Under the pieces are notes generated by a model. The model did no database searches. It saw only the letters and a list, made by a program, of their open reading frames with translations, and was not told where the DNA came from. Made by a program: the position numbers and the translations under genes. Shown in pieces: positions 46,183 to 54,927 of a DNA stretch of 64,000 nucleotides. Numbering within the stretch: the stretch's first letter is position 1; each line of letters begins with the position of its first letter. Origin of the DNA: Desulfosporosinus youngiae DSM 17734 (GTDB lineage Bacteria; Bacillota; Desulfitobacteriia; Desulfitobacteriales; Desulfitobacteriaceae). The stretch covers positions 372,001 to 436,000 of the forward strand of contig NZ_CM001441.1 of NCBI RefSeq assembly GCF_000244895.1, in the 5' to 3' direction.

Positions 46183-46872
46183 ATGAAAAACATTAAAACA
46201 ATCACAGTTGGCTTAACTCTGACAGCAGCGTTGCTCGTTTTAGGAGGATGCGGTGCCAGTACTCCTGCGGCAAATGATAAGGCTTCCGGAGCAGACGTTA
46301 AATTATCCCAAGGAATGGGTCAAACTTCAGTTTTCCGTGTAAAAGTAGATGCGGCAACGAAAAAAGAATCATACAGTACGAGTACAGTAACTGCAAGCGC
46401 AGTTTTTGATCAAGACGGCAAGGTTGTCAGTGTTTTATTTGATACTTTAGAGATTGTTCCGGAAGCCAAAAAAGAGGGTTCGACTGTATTCCCGGGATGG
46501 CCTGGCGGAACGATCGTTAGCGACAACGTGAAAAAAGATGTTGCGAACTGGCAGACAAAGCGTGAGCGCGGTGATGCTGCCTATGGAATGAATTGGTCAG
46601 AGCAAGTTGACCTTTACCAAGAGTTCTTTAAAGGTAAGACGGTTGCGGAAATAGAAGCATGGTACGCTAAAAATACGTCAGATGCCAACGGAAAACCTTT
46701 AACAGAGGAAGCAACCAGTGATGCAGATAAAGCGAAGTTTGCCAAGCTTTCAGATGCAGAAAAGGAAGCGCTTGCTGATGTAACTTCCGGCGCTTCGATC
46801 AGCTTGAAAGATGATCATGGGGATTTCATCGGAGCACTCAAAGAAGCTTATGAGAATAAAAAGGACATCTAA
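46183..46872 (+). CDS. FMN-binding-type lipoprotein (PplA-like), probable ApbE target
   Basis: A 229-residue secreted lipoprotein with a clear signal peptide and lipobox (VLGGC, Cys23). The body has repeated short beta segments, and near the C terminus the sequence DVTSGAS (residues about 199-205) matches the D-x-x-(S/T)-G-A-(T/S) motif that ApbE uses to attach FMN. It is therefore probably a flavin-carrying surface lipoprotein like PplA of Listeria, which donates electrons outside the cell. The gene has its own promoter, 0.5 kb after the apbE-NusG-II-Gx-EcfT run. No second FMN domain is seen. The electron acceptor is unknown. Confidence 0.8.
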   Translation: MKNIKTITVGLTLTAALLVLGGCGASTPAANDKASGADVKLSQGMGQTSVFRVKVDAATKKESYSTSTVTASAVFDQDGKVVSVLFDTLEIVPEAKKEGSTVFPGWPGGTIVSDNVKKDVANWQTKRERGDAAYGMNWSEQVDLYQEFFKGKTVAEIEAWYAKNTSDANGKPLTEEATSDADKAKFAKLSDAEKEALADVTSGASISLKDDHGDFIGALKEAYENKKDI

Positions 46873-46916
46873 GAATCTAACCTAAGAAATTAAGTTTGAT
46901 TTAGGTAGTCTAACTA

Positions 46917-46962
46917 GAGGGTATCCCGAAAGGTAATTTTATTACACTTTGGGGATACCCTC
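46917..46962 (+). terminator. Hairpin terminator after the lipoprotein gene
   Basis: GAGGGTATCCC and GGGATACCCTC form a perfect 11-base-pair stem followed by ATATTTTG. Confidence 0.75.
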
Positions 46963-47010
46963 ATATTTTGTTTACTCATCTTTTTTTGTTTGGCATTACC
47001 CTTTATCAAA

Positions 47011-47037
47011 GCACAGGTAAACCAGCCTGTGTTTTTT
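47011..47037 (+). terminator. GCACAGG-type hairpin with T6
   Basis: CACAGG and CCTGTG around TAAACCAG, followed by TTTTTT. It is almost the same as the hairpin before hflX (41174-41200), so the two loci share a small repeated terminator module. Confidence 0.6.
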
Positions 47038-47211
47038 ATGCGGATCGGTCTTTAGGACATAGACCTAAATGAGAGGGGATGTGTAATGGAAAAATATGAT
47101 AAGATAAAATGGGTAAGAAACGACGTAATAAAATAGGTGTATCATGGCAGTTGATTTTAAATTAAATAAGAAGGATTCATTTCCTGAAAGTTAGTGGAGG
47201 AGGAGTTAATA

Positions 47212-48057
47212 ATGAAGAGAATTTTAGGGTTGGCAGCTTCTCAGCGTAAACTGGCCAATGGTGAGATTCTTACAAAAGAAGTGGCTGCTGCGGCGGGAAA
47301 GGATTGCGAGCTGGAATTATTAAGATTGGCCGATTTAAAGTTAGAGCTGTGCCGTGGCTGTTATGCCTGCTTGAAACCAGGTAAGCAATGCCCCCTAGAT
47401 GACGATCTTTATCTTCTGGTCGAAAAAATTAAAGCTGCAGATGGAATTATTCTTTCTGCTCCTTGTTATGCTCTGGGCCCTGCCGCCGTGGCTAAAGTAT
47501 TGGGTGATCGAATTATTGCACTTGCCCAAATGATCGACGATTTTTGGGGGAAGCCCTGTGTAGTTATTACTACTGCAGGCATCAAAGGCTGGGAAGGGTA
47601 TACTTCATCTGCTATGAATACTGTAGCTCGGTTTATGGGCTTTGATCTTAAAGACAGCCATATGTTTATGGGAGCTTTACCTGGAGAAGGGATATCAGGA
47701 GAGGGAGCCTTACATAGAGCAAGAGAGATGGGGCAAGCATTATTCGGGCAGGCTCGTCAGCCTGGAAACGGCGAGTGTCCAACTTGCTGGTCGGATATTT
47801 GGAAATTCCCCCAGGCCGGAACTGCGGTTTGTTCTATCTGTGGTCAGACAGCTTACCTGGCATCAGGCGAAAATGAGATTAAATGGGTTTATAATGAGCG
47901 GAGTAATATGTTTGGCAAAGAACCGTTGAAACATCATTTTCAGGAGTGGTTAAACGGTAAAGTACAAGAGTTTATATCCCGCAGAAAGGAGCTGTCGGCA
48001 GTACGAGAGCGCTATAAAGAGATGCCCTTGTCAGGAGGGGCAGAAAAGGAAGGATGA
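47212..48057 (+). CDS. Iron-sulfur flavoprotein (NADPH-dependent FMN reductase family) with zinc-ribbon tail
   Basis: A 281-residue protein starting MKRILGLAASQRKLANGE after GGAGGAGG. It has a flavodoxin-like fold with the compact cysteine motif CRGCYACLKPGKQC (C-x2-C-x2-C-x6-C) of the Isf family, which binds a [4Fe-4S] cluster, and with SAPCYALGPAAVAK at the FMN site. It also has an unusual C-terminal extension with CPTC...CSIC, which looks like a zinc ribbon or rubredoxin-like site. It probably moves electrons between reduced ferredoxin and another acceptor. It follows the flavin-transfer block but has its own leader. Confidence 0.8.
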   Translation: MKRILGLAASQRKLANGEILTKEVAAAAGKDCELELLRLADLKLELCRGCYACLKPGKQCPLDDDLYLLVEKIKAADGIILSAPCYALGPAAVAKVLGDRIIALAQMIDDFWGKPCVVITTAGIKGWEGYTSSAMNTVARFMGFDLKDSHMFMGALPGEGISGEGALHRAREMGQALFGQARQPGNGECPTCWSDIWKFPQAGTAVCSICGQTAYLASGENEIKWVYNERSNMFGKEPLKHHFQEWLNGKVQEFISRRKELSAVRERYKEMPLSGGAEKEG

Positions 48058-48084
48058 TTGCTAAATCCGGGATATGTGAAACAA

Positions 48085-48126
48085 AAAGAGCAATAAGCTC
48101 CAAATAAAAAGGGGCTATTGCTCTTT
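48085..48126 (+). terminator. Intrinsic terminator after the flavoprotein gene
   Basis: AAAGAGCAATA and TATTGCTCTTT form a stem of 11 pairs. It begins 28 bases after the stop codon. Confidence 0.7.
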
Positions 48127-48185
48127 AAATGGCTTTTACCGGCTTCTTTAAGACAAAAATGTTATTAATTATTTAAGTATCTTTG

Positions 48186-48223
48186 AAAAGCACCAAGCAT
48201 TAAAATTGTTTGGTGCTTTTTTT
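48186..48223 (+). terminator. Second terminator with T-tract
   Basis: AAAAGCACCAA and TTGGTGCTTTT form the stem, followed by TTT. It lies between the flavoprotein gene and the sensor kinase operon. Confidence 0.75.
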
Positions 48224-48355
48224 CAGCATTTGTTATAAAGCCTAAGCATATGACATGCATCGACATATTTGCCAAAGGAGATTGTTAATCAAATATTGAA
48301 TCACTACAAGACATTAAAGTGTTAACGTTCACATCTTGCAGAAAGGAAGTGCAAC

Positions 48356-51106
48356 ATGAGGCTTAAAGCGAGGTTATTCCTAGGATTTACAACACTTTTG
48401 TTTATGATGGCTGTATTCTTTGGAATCTCAATCTATTCTTTGGATCGGGCCAATAAAAGCGTAGAAAAAAATCAACAGGAACGCTATCAAAAAATCAAAT
48501 ATTCTAAAACCGTTGAAAATGAACTTAATAATATCAGCAGATACCTAAGGGACCTGGCTTTTATGGACAGCGGTTATGATTTCGAAGTGACCATTGGTTT
48601 GATCCGTGATTCCAGGGCGGAGGTAGAGTCGGCGCTGCATGCCCTTCAGATTACGGCGATTCGCGATTCTGTAAAAACCTTGCTTCGTCAGATAAGAGCC
48701 GAAAATCTTATTTACATAGAACTGCAAGAGAATTGTATCGCCTTAGCTTCTTTAGAGAATAAAGAGGACTACGAGCGGGCAATAAAAGAGGGAGCAGTGG
48801 AACGAGGTCAGATATTCAAGTACGTTGAGGAATTAAATGCTTTGGAAGATGAGGCTATGAACGATTTGATGAAATCCTCTTCTGCGGCCTATAATCGGGC
48901 AATCTTGTTCTTCTTCATTTCTCTAATGTTAACATTGCTTGCAGGAGTAGGAATAACTCTCTTGATTACACGAAGGATTACAGGGGATATACGCAACATC
49001 ACTAACGTAATGAACCGTTTTTCGTGGATTCGGGATCATTCTGATTTACCGCGTATTGAAGTCCATACAAATGATGAGATTGGAGAAATTGGGGAGTCTT
49101 TTAATGAAATGGCACGTTCCTTGGAAGAACACGCCATGAATGAGAAAGAATTTATCAATAAAATAGAAGCTCAAAACTGGTTAAAGTCCGGGACGGCAGA
49201 AATTACTGCCTTGTGTCAGGGGGTAGAGGACCTTCAAACTCTGGCTAATCTTTTGATCACCAGGATAATTCCCATGGTCGAAGCCAGTTATGGCATATTT
49301 TATATACTGGAGGAGTTTGGAAAAAAACAGTGCATCAAACGGTATGCTGTTTATGCACCTTATTCGCTGGCCTCAGCGCGAGAGATTTTTCTTCTGGGGG
49401 AAGGCTTGGTTGGGCAATGTGCCTTAGAAAATAAAACGATTCTGATGGATAGGGTCCCAGAGGATTATATAAAGATTTCCTCCGGCTTAGGTGAGACGTT
49501 ACCTCAAACTATTATTATACTTCCGGTGGCCTTTGAGGGTCAGGTAGTGGCTGTTATTGAGATGGCATCTCTTCGGCCTTTCACAGATCTTCAACAGGAG
49601 CTGCTGGAACAGATCTCTAAAAATATTGGAATTACCATTAACCGGGTTCAAGCTCATATGAAAATTGGAAGCCTCTTGAAGGAATCGCAGGTCCTGACTG
49701 AAGAGCTTCAGTCTCAATCAGAAGAACTACAGGTGCAGCAGGAGGAACTCAAAATCTTTAACGAAAATCTTGAGGAGCAGTATAAGAATTCAGAAAGGAG
49801 GGCAACTGAACTCGAAGCCTTAAAGGCTGCTCTTGAAGAGAAGGCCAGGGAACTTGAAGAGAGTTCCAATTATAAAACGGAGTTTTTGTCCAACATGTCT
49901 CATGAGTTACGGACGCCGCTGAATAGCTTATTGATCCTTTCTCAAATGTTGACCGAAAACAAGGAAGGGAACTTGACTCCCGATCAAATTGAGTATGTGA
50001 AAACTATTTTTTCCTCCGGTAATGAACTATTGACTTTGATTAATGATATATTAGACCTTTCTAAGATTGAAGCGGGGAAGGTAACAATACATCCCGAGGT
50101 TTTGAGATTAGCTGATATGATGGACTATCTTAAAGAGTTTTTTGCTCCTGTCGCTCGGCAAAAAGAATTAGATTTCATAATTGAAATAGATGAAGATCTG
50201 CCTGATACTGCTCATGTCGATGAATATAGGCTTTTACAAATCCTGAAGAATTTATTATCAAATGCCTTTAAATTTACGGAAAGAGGCAGTATATCCCTGA
50301 AGGTTAGAAGGGCAGAAGATCAAGTGATCGAAAATAATGACGTTTTTAAGGAGTCGGAGTGGGTTCTGGCCTTTTCCGTGACGGATACCGGTATTGGAAT
50401 TCCGAAATTTAAGCAGAGTATGGTCTTTGAGGCCTTTCAGCAAGCCAATGGCACAACCTCCAGGAAGTACGGGGGTACAGGTCTGGGCTTAACCATTAGT
50501 CAGAAGCTCGCTAACTTGTTAGGCGGGTTTATAGATATCGACAGTGTCGAAGGAAAGGGGAGTACTTTTACCCTTTATCTTCCGGGCAAAGAAGTTTCAG
50601 ATAGTTCCTGCGAAGAAATCGCTGCAAGCGCAGAAAGCTTTTCAGCTCAAGACGTTGATTCAATCACAAGCGTTTCAGACGAGAACTGGGAAGCGGACAA
50701 CCTGCAAATATTAGAGAATGGGAATGGGCGCTTAGAAGGTAAAAAGATCCTGGTTGTGGACGACGATATGCGGAATGTGTTTGCACTTACGACAGCTCTT
50801 GAAAATCGAAATATCCAAACCGTGTTTGCTGAAAATGGCAGAGAGGGCATTGAGGTTTTGCAGAAAAACTCGGATATTGACTTAGTACTTATGGACATCA
50901 TGATGCCTGAGATGGATGGATATGAAGCTTTACAATGCATTCGCCAAATGCCTGAGTATGTGAACTTGCCAATTATTGCGCTGACTGCCAAGGCTATGAA
51001 ACAAGACAGGGAAAAATGTATCGAAGCGGGTGCATCGGATTACATTAGTAAACCAGTTAATCTTGAACAGCTGTTTACATTAATCAAGATCTGGTTATTT
51101 AGATAG
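48356..51106 (+). CDS. Hybrid sensor histidine kinase/response regulator
   Basis: A 916-residue membrane kinase. Two transmembrane helices (about 8-28 and 180-203) bracket a four-helix-bundle sensor. HAMP (about 204-258), GAF (about 290-430) and a coiled coil (about 440-500) follow. The HisKA site is FLSNMSHELRTPLNSL, and the HATPase has LKNLLSNAFKF, DTGIGI and GGTGLGL. At the C terminus is a receiver domain, ILVVDDD...VLMDIMMPEMDGYEAL, with the phosphoacceptor Asp. It lies 2 bases before the CheR gene, so the kinase, methyltransferase and second kinase probably form one operon. The signal is unknown. Confidence 0.92.
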   Translation: MRLKARLFLGFTTLLFMMAVFFGISIYSLDRANKSVEKNQQERYQKIKYSKTVENELNNISRYLRDLAFMDSGYDFEVTIGLIRDSRAEVESALHALQITAIRDSVKTLLRQIRAENLIYIELQENCIALASLENKEDYERAIKEGAVERGQIFKYVEELNALEDEAMNDLMKSSSAAYNRAILFFFISLMLTLLAGVGITLLITRRITGDIRNITNVMNRFSWIRDHSDLPRIEVHTNDEIGEIGESFNEMARSLEEHAMNEKEFINKIEAQNWLKSGTAEITALCQGVEDLQTLANLLITRIIPMVEASYGIFYILEEFGKKQCIKRYAVYAPYSLASAREIFLLGEGLVGQCALENKTILMDRVPEDYIKISSGLGETLPQTIIILPVAFEGQVVAVIEMASLRPFTDLQQELLEQISKNIGITINRVQAHMKIGSLLKESQVLTEELQSQSEELQVQQEELKIFNENLEEQYKNSERRATELEALKAALEEKARELEESSNYKTEFLSNMSHELRTPLNSLLILSQMLTENKEGNLTPDQIEYVKTIFSSGNELLTLINDILDLSKIEAGKVTIHPEVLRLADMMDYLKEFFAPVARQKELDFIIEIDEDLPDTAHVDEYRLLQILKNLLSNAFKFTERGSISLKVRRAEDQVIENNDVFKESEWVLAFSVTDTGIGIPKFKQSMVFEAFQQANGTTSRKYGGTGLGLTISQKLANLLGGFIDIDSVEGKGSTFTLYLPGKEVSDSSCEEIAASAESFSAQDVDSITSVSDENWEADNLQILENGNGRLEGKKILVVDDDMRNVFALTTALENRNIQTVFAENGREGIEVLQKNSDIDLVLMDIMMPEMDGYEALQCIRQMPEYVNLPIIALTAKAMKQDREKCIEAGASDYISKPVNLEQLFTLIKIWLFR

Positions 51107-51108
51107 GG

Positions 51109-51981
51109 ATGATAGATAGGGTGAGTTCAGATAATATTGAAAAGTGTTCGGAAGCGGAAAGCCGGGACGAATTAGAAAAAATTGAAATACAATTGCTCTT
51201 GGAAGGTATTTATCGCTACTATGGCTTTGACTTTAGAAATTATGTGTTTGCTTCTATTAGGCGAAGAATTTGGTACCGCATCCGGTCTGAAGGGTTAAAA
51301 AGTGTATCCAGGCTGCAGGAAAAGGTGCTTCATGACTGCAGCGCCATGGCAAGGCTGCTCTCGGATTTTTCAATTCACGTATCTGAGATGTTTAGGGATC
51401 CTAATTTTTTTAAGTCGTTTCGAACGGATGTTGTACCGATTCTTAAAGAACTTCCCTTTGTGCGGATTTGGCACGCCGGATGTTCCACAGGGGAAGAAGT
51501 TTACTCCATGGCCATTATTCTGCATGAGGAAGGTTTATACCATAAAACAAAGATTTACGCTACAGATATGAATGAGGATTTGTTAAGAACGGCCAAAGAA
51601 GGGATTTATCCTTTAGATAAAATCCAGACATACAAAGACAATTACCTGAAAGCCGGGGGAATAAACGAATTTACAGAGTATTTTTTGGTCTGCCCGGATA
51701 AAGCAATTTTCCATCCTTTTATAAGCCGAAACTTGGTGTTCGCCCAACATAACTTAGCTACAGACTATTCCTTTAATGAATTTCACGTAATAATCTGCAG
51801 GAATGTCATGATCTATTTTGATAAGGTCTTGCAAAACCGTGTACATAGGTTGTTCTATGAGAGCCTTTGCGAGCCGGGATTTTTGGGGTTGGGCGGAAAA
51901 GAGGACATCGCCTTTAACAATTATTCTCATTATTATGAATCATTTAACTCGGAACAAAAAATCTATCGGAAGATAAAGTAG
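51109..51981 (+). CDS. CheR-type protein-glutamate methyltransferase
   Basis: A 290-residue CheR family protein with the N-terminal helical domain (YYGFDFRNYVFASIRRRI), the SAM-binding RIWHAGCSTGEEVYSMAI, IYATDMNEDLLRTAKEG and the late VIICRNVMIYFDKVLQNRV. Standalone CheR genes beside hybrid kinases usually belong to signalling systems in which chemotaxis-like methylation tunes a non-motility output. No CheB gene is present here. Start ATG 51109 is weakly supported; GTG 51121 is an alternative. Confidence 0.9.
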   Translation: MIDRVSSDNIEKCSEAESRDELEKIEIQLLLEGIYRYYGFDFRNYVFASIRRRIWYRIRSEGLKSVSRLQEKVLHDCSAMARLLSDFSIHVSEMFRDPNFFKSFRTDVVPILKELPFVRIWHAGCSTGEEVYSMAIILHEEGLYHKTKIYATDMNEDLLRTAKEGIYPLDKIQTYKDNYLKAGGINEFTEYFLVCPDKAIFHPFISRNLVFAQHNLATDYSFNEFHVIICRNVMIYFDKVLQNRVHRLFYESLCEPGFLGLGGKEDIAFNNYSHYYESFNSEQKIYRKIK

Positions 51982-52051
51982 CTAAATACCATGGAAGTTT
52001 AATCATTATGACAGAAATAAAGGATCTGAGGGTACCGGGAGAGAGGAAAAA

Positions 52052-54010
52052 ATGAAAATATTGATTGTGGATGACCGCAAGGAAAATTTACTGGCCTTAG
52101 AAGCTGTTCTTACATCACCAGATTATCAATTGATGTTTGCCAGTTCTGGAGAGGAGGCTTTAAGGTGCTTATTGAAAGACGATTTTGCTGTGATTATACT
52201 GGATGTTCAGATGCCGGGCATGGATGGCTTTGAAACTGCCAGACTGATTAGAGCAAGGAAACGGCATGAAGGCACGCCCATTATTTTTATTACAGCAATT
52301 TATCAATCCGCAGAAAATATTAAGCAAGGGTATTCCCTAGGCGCAATCGACTATTTGTTTAAACCGTTTAATCCCGAGATGTTAAAATTTAAGATCGAAG
52401 CCTTTGTAAAGCTGCATTTTAATAAGAAGCAAATCAAGCTTCAGAATGAACTCCTTCAGCAGCATGCCATTAAACTGGAAGCGTTAAATGAAAGCTTAGA
52501 GCAGACCACTTCGGATCTGCGTAAGGCTGAGGCCCTTGCCCGCGTGATTGGAGAAACATCTATAGATTCTGTGATCACCATGGATGCTTCAGGTAGTGTT
52601 ATAAGATCTAATCCTGCAATAACTGCGATGTTCGGATATGAACAAGAGGAATTACAGGGACAGCATGTTTCAATTCTTTTTCCGAAAGATTACGTTGACT
52701 TTCTGAATGAGAATGCTCTTGTTATGAGTAAACGCAGAAAAATCCAAGACGCTGTAGCAATACACAAAAATGGGATGACGTTTCCTGTAGAGATTCAGAT
52801 CGGAAGGTCGAGTATTGAAGGGCAGCAGATTATTGTCTGGTCCATTAGGGACATCACTGAGCGGAAACAATTGGAAAAGGAGCGCGGAGACCGCTGTAAA
52901 ACCCTTGAAAGGCTTGTTCAGGAACGCACTTGTGAACTCTTCCAGACGAATGAAAAGCTTCGGGAAGAGATATTACAACGCAACAAAGTAGGGAAAAAAC
53001 TAATTGAGACAAACCTGAGGATTACTAATATTCTTGAAAGCATAACAGATATCTTCTTTGCCTTGGATTTTGAGTGGCGGTTTATTATTGTTAACAAAGT
53101 GGCGGAGAAATATTGGCAGAAGGACCGGAAAGAGTTGATCGGACGAATTATTTGGGAGGTTTTCCCTGAGCTGATCCCCAAGTTCCAACCTTTTCTGCAA
53201 AGGTCCATGAACACGAGAGAAGCCGTACATTTTGAGTTTAAGGCACAACATTCTAATGCACCCTATGAAGTGCATGTCTATCCGTCTGAGGAAGGCTTGT
53301 CTGTCTATTGCCAGGATATTTCCGAACGCAGGATGTTTGAAAAGGAAATGGCACGCTTGGATCGCCTTAACCTTGTAGGACAAATGGCGGCGGGAATAGG
53401 TCACGAAGTCAGAAATCCAATGACGACCATTCGAGGGTTCCTTCAGCTATTAGGGGCAAAAGAAGAATTAAAACAGTGTAAGGGTTATTTTGAACTGATG
53501 ATTGAGGAGCTTGATAGAGCAAATTCTATTATCTCAGAATTCCTGAGCCTGGCCAAAAACAAGACCGTCGATTTGAAACCCTTGAGTCTGAACAGTCTGA
53601 TTGAAAACTTGTTCCCACTGATTCAAGCGGGGGCAATGCTCAGTGACAAAAACATTATCATAGAGCTACAGGATATTGAAGTCTTGTACCTGGATGAAAA
53701 AGAGATTCGCCAGCTGATCTTAAATTTAGTCCGAAATGGAATGGAGGCAATGCCAGGCAGCGGAACGCTGACCATAAGAACATTTTCGGATGGCGGGGAG
53801 GTCGTTCTGTCTGTACAAGACGAGGGGACCGGCATCAAGGCCGGGATCATCGAGAAGGTTGGGACCCCTTTTTTCACCACTAAAGAGGATGGTACCGGTC
53901 TGGGGCTGGCTACTTGTCACAGCATTGCTGCCAGGCATAACGCAAATATAGAGATTGACACGGGAGAATCCGGCACAACCTTTTTCGTACGGTTTAAGTC
54001 GCACAAATAG
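52052..54010 (+). CDS. Response regulator-PAS-histidine kinase hybrid
   Basis: A 652-residue cytoplasmic protein. A receiver domain at the N terminus (ILIVDDRKENLL... IILDVQMPGMDGFETARL) is followed by a coiled coil, a PAS domain (about 170-280, SVITMDASGSVIRSNPAITAMFGY), a second PAS (about 325-430), and a HisKA of the HPK4 type, GQMAAGIGHEVRNPMTTIRGFL, with a HATPase ending GTGLGLATCHSIA. It has no output domain. The receiver may be phosphorylated by the hybrid kinase of the same operon. It is the last gene before a strong terminator. Confidence 0.92.
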   Translation: MKILIVDDRKENLLALEAVLTSPDYQLMFASSGEEALRCLLKDDFAVIILDVQMPGMDGFETARLIRARKRHEGTPIIFITAIYQSAENIKQGYSLGAIDYLFKPFNPEMLKFKIEAFVKLHFNKKQIKLQNELLQQHAIKLEALNESLEQTTSDLRKAEALARVIGETSIDSVITMDASGSVIRSNPAITAMFGYEQEELQGQHVSILFPKDYVDFLNENALVMSKRRKIQDAVAIHKNGMTFPVEIQIGRSSIEGQQIIVWSIRDITERKQLEKERGDRCKTLERLVQERTCELFQTNEKLREEILQRNKVGKKLIETNLRITNILESITDIFFALDFEWRFIIVNKVAEKYWQKDRKELIGRIIWEVFPELIPKFQPFLQRSMNTREAVHFEFKAQHSNAPYEVHVYPSEEGLSVYCQDISERRMFEKEMARLDRLNLVGQMAAGIGHEVRNPMTTIRGFLQLLGAKEELKQCKGYFELMIEELDRANSIISEFLSLAKNKTVDLKPLSLNSLIENLFPLIQAGAMLSDKNIIIELQDIEVLYLDEKEIRQLILNLVRNGMEAMPGSGTLTIRTFSDGGEVVLSVQDEGTGIKAGIIEKVGTPFFTTKEDGTGLGLATCHSIAARHNANIEIDTGESGTTFFVRFKSHK

Positions 54011-54017
54011 TCTCCCG

Positions 54018-54070
54018 AAACAAGGGGACAGGTTCACTGTTTTTAAAACAGTGAACCTGTCCCCTTGTTT
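54018..54070. terminator. Strong bidirectional terminator with 22-bp stem
   Basis: The arm 54018-54039 (AAACAAGGGGACAGGTTCACTG) is the exact reverse complement of 54049-54070, and TTTT/AAAA at the tip can pair as well. It is followed by TGTTTC. The GGGACAGGTTCAC sequence recurs, in reverse orientation and partly, at 42671-42682, so it may derive from a REP-like repeat. Confidence 0.85.
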
Positions 54071-54153
54071 TGTTTCTTATTGGGTTTCATGAATTATTAA
54101 AAGAGAACTGAGAATTCTATAATATGAAAGGTTTTAGAAAATAGGTGATTTAA

Positions 54154-54633
54154 ATGCAATTTTATAAGAAGGGCTTCATTATATTGGGATTAATTTTTTT
54201 AGTTATATATGGTGCACATAGATTTTCCTATGCTTGGTTTACTCATTCCTCTGCGTGTATAAGATGCCATGAAATTGAACCGTATGCTGCATCCTGGGAA
54301 AAATCCCCTCACAGTAATATAGACTGCCGGGACTGTCACGAAACCAGAGGGCCGTTTAGCAGACTTGATACGACTGTTCGTGGAGTAAGAGATATTGTAA
54401 TCCATTTAAAAGGGCGGTACTCTTTTCCAATGCGAGCTGTAGTTTACGATACTAATTGTATTAATTGCCACTTGGGTATTTTTAAACCGGAAACTAATGC
54501 CCCCTTATTGCCTAAGGGCCATGCGGGATTAATCAAGAACGGCGTTGGCTGTAATAACTGTCATAGAGACACAGGTCATGAGAACGGCCTTGAGGTTGAG
54601 GCAAAGTTAGACTCCATAATACGGCAAAAGTAA
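54154..54633 (+). CDS. Tetraheme cytochrome c, NapC/NirT-NrfH family
   Basis: A 159-residue protein with an N-terminal membrane anchor (residues about 6-25) and four c-type heme motifs: CIRCH (35-39), CRDCH (58-62), CINCH (102-106) and CNNCH (133-137). The length and motif spacing are those of the small NrfH/NapC quinol dehydrogenases, which pass electrons from the menaquinone pool to periplasmic or surface reductases. The catalytic partner (such as NrfA) is not in the window. It stands alone between the signalling operon and the betaine locus. Confidence 0.88.
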   Translation: MQFYKKGFIILGLIFLVIYGAHRFSYAWFTHSSACIRCHEIEPYAASWEKSPHSNIDCRDCHETRGPFSRLDTTVRGVRDIVIHLKGRYSFPMRAVVYDTNCINCHLGIFKPETNAPLLPKGHAGLIKNGVGCNNCHRDTGHENGLEVEAKLDSIIRQK

Positions 54634-54766
54634 CATTGTTGTTAATCAAGGGGCTTGAAATCATGCGGGAGGCCCTTTTGAGTTCTGATCAAATGAGAAT
54701 TACTATCCTGGGGATGAATATAGAAGATTGAGAATATTTAGCGAAAGTCTTTGGAATAAATCATAA

Positions 54767-54822
54767 ATGTAGCAAAATGAGCATGATTATGGTATTTTAG
54801 AAAATTAAGAAGATGATATGAT
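54767..54822 (+). promoter_or_regulatory. Upstream box and -10 of the first BCCT gene
   Basis: AATGTAGCAAAATGAGCAT followed by GATTATGGTATT matches a box at 56577 in most positions. A TATGAT -10 hexamer starts 46 bases after AGCAAAA. There is no good -35 sequence, which suggests an activator-dependent promoter. Confidence 0.55.
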
Positions 54823-54927
54823 ATGTCATAAATACGGTGTATTAGAAGTAAATCAAAGGACGGTATCAATCCTTAGTCAAGGTATTTTACTTCGAACCAA
54901 CATTTAATTTAGGAGGGGGAACTAAGA

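Noticed and set aside
47095-47193. Two tiny frames (about 16 codons each) before the flavoprotein gene
   Set aside because: One has a weak ribosome binding site, but there is no attenuator after it, so coding is not supported.
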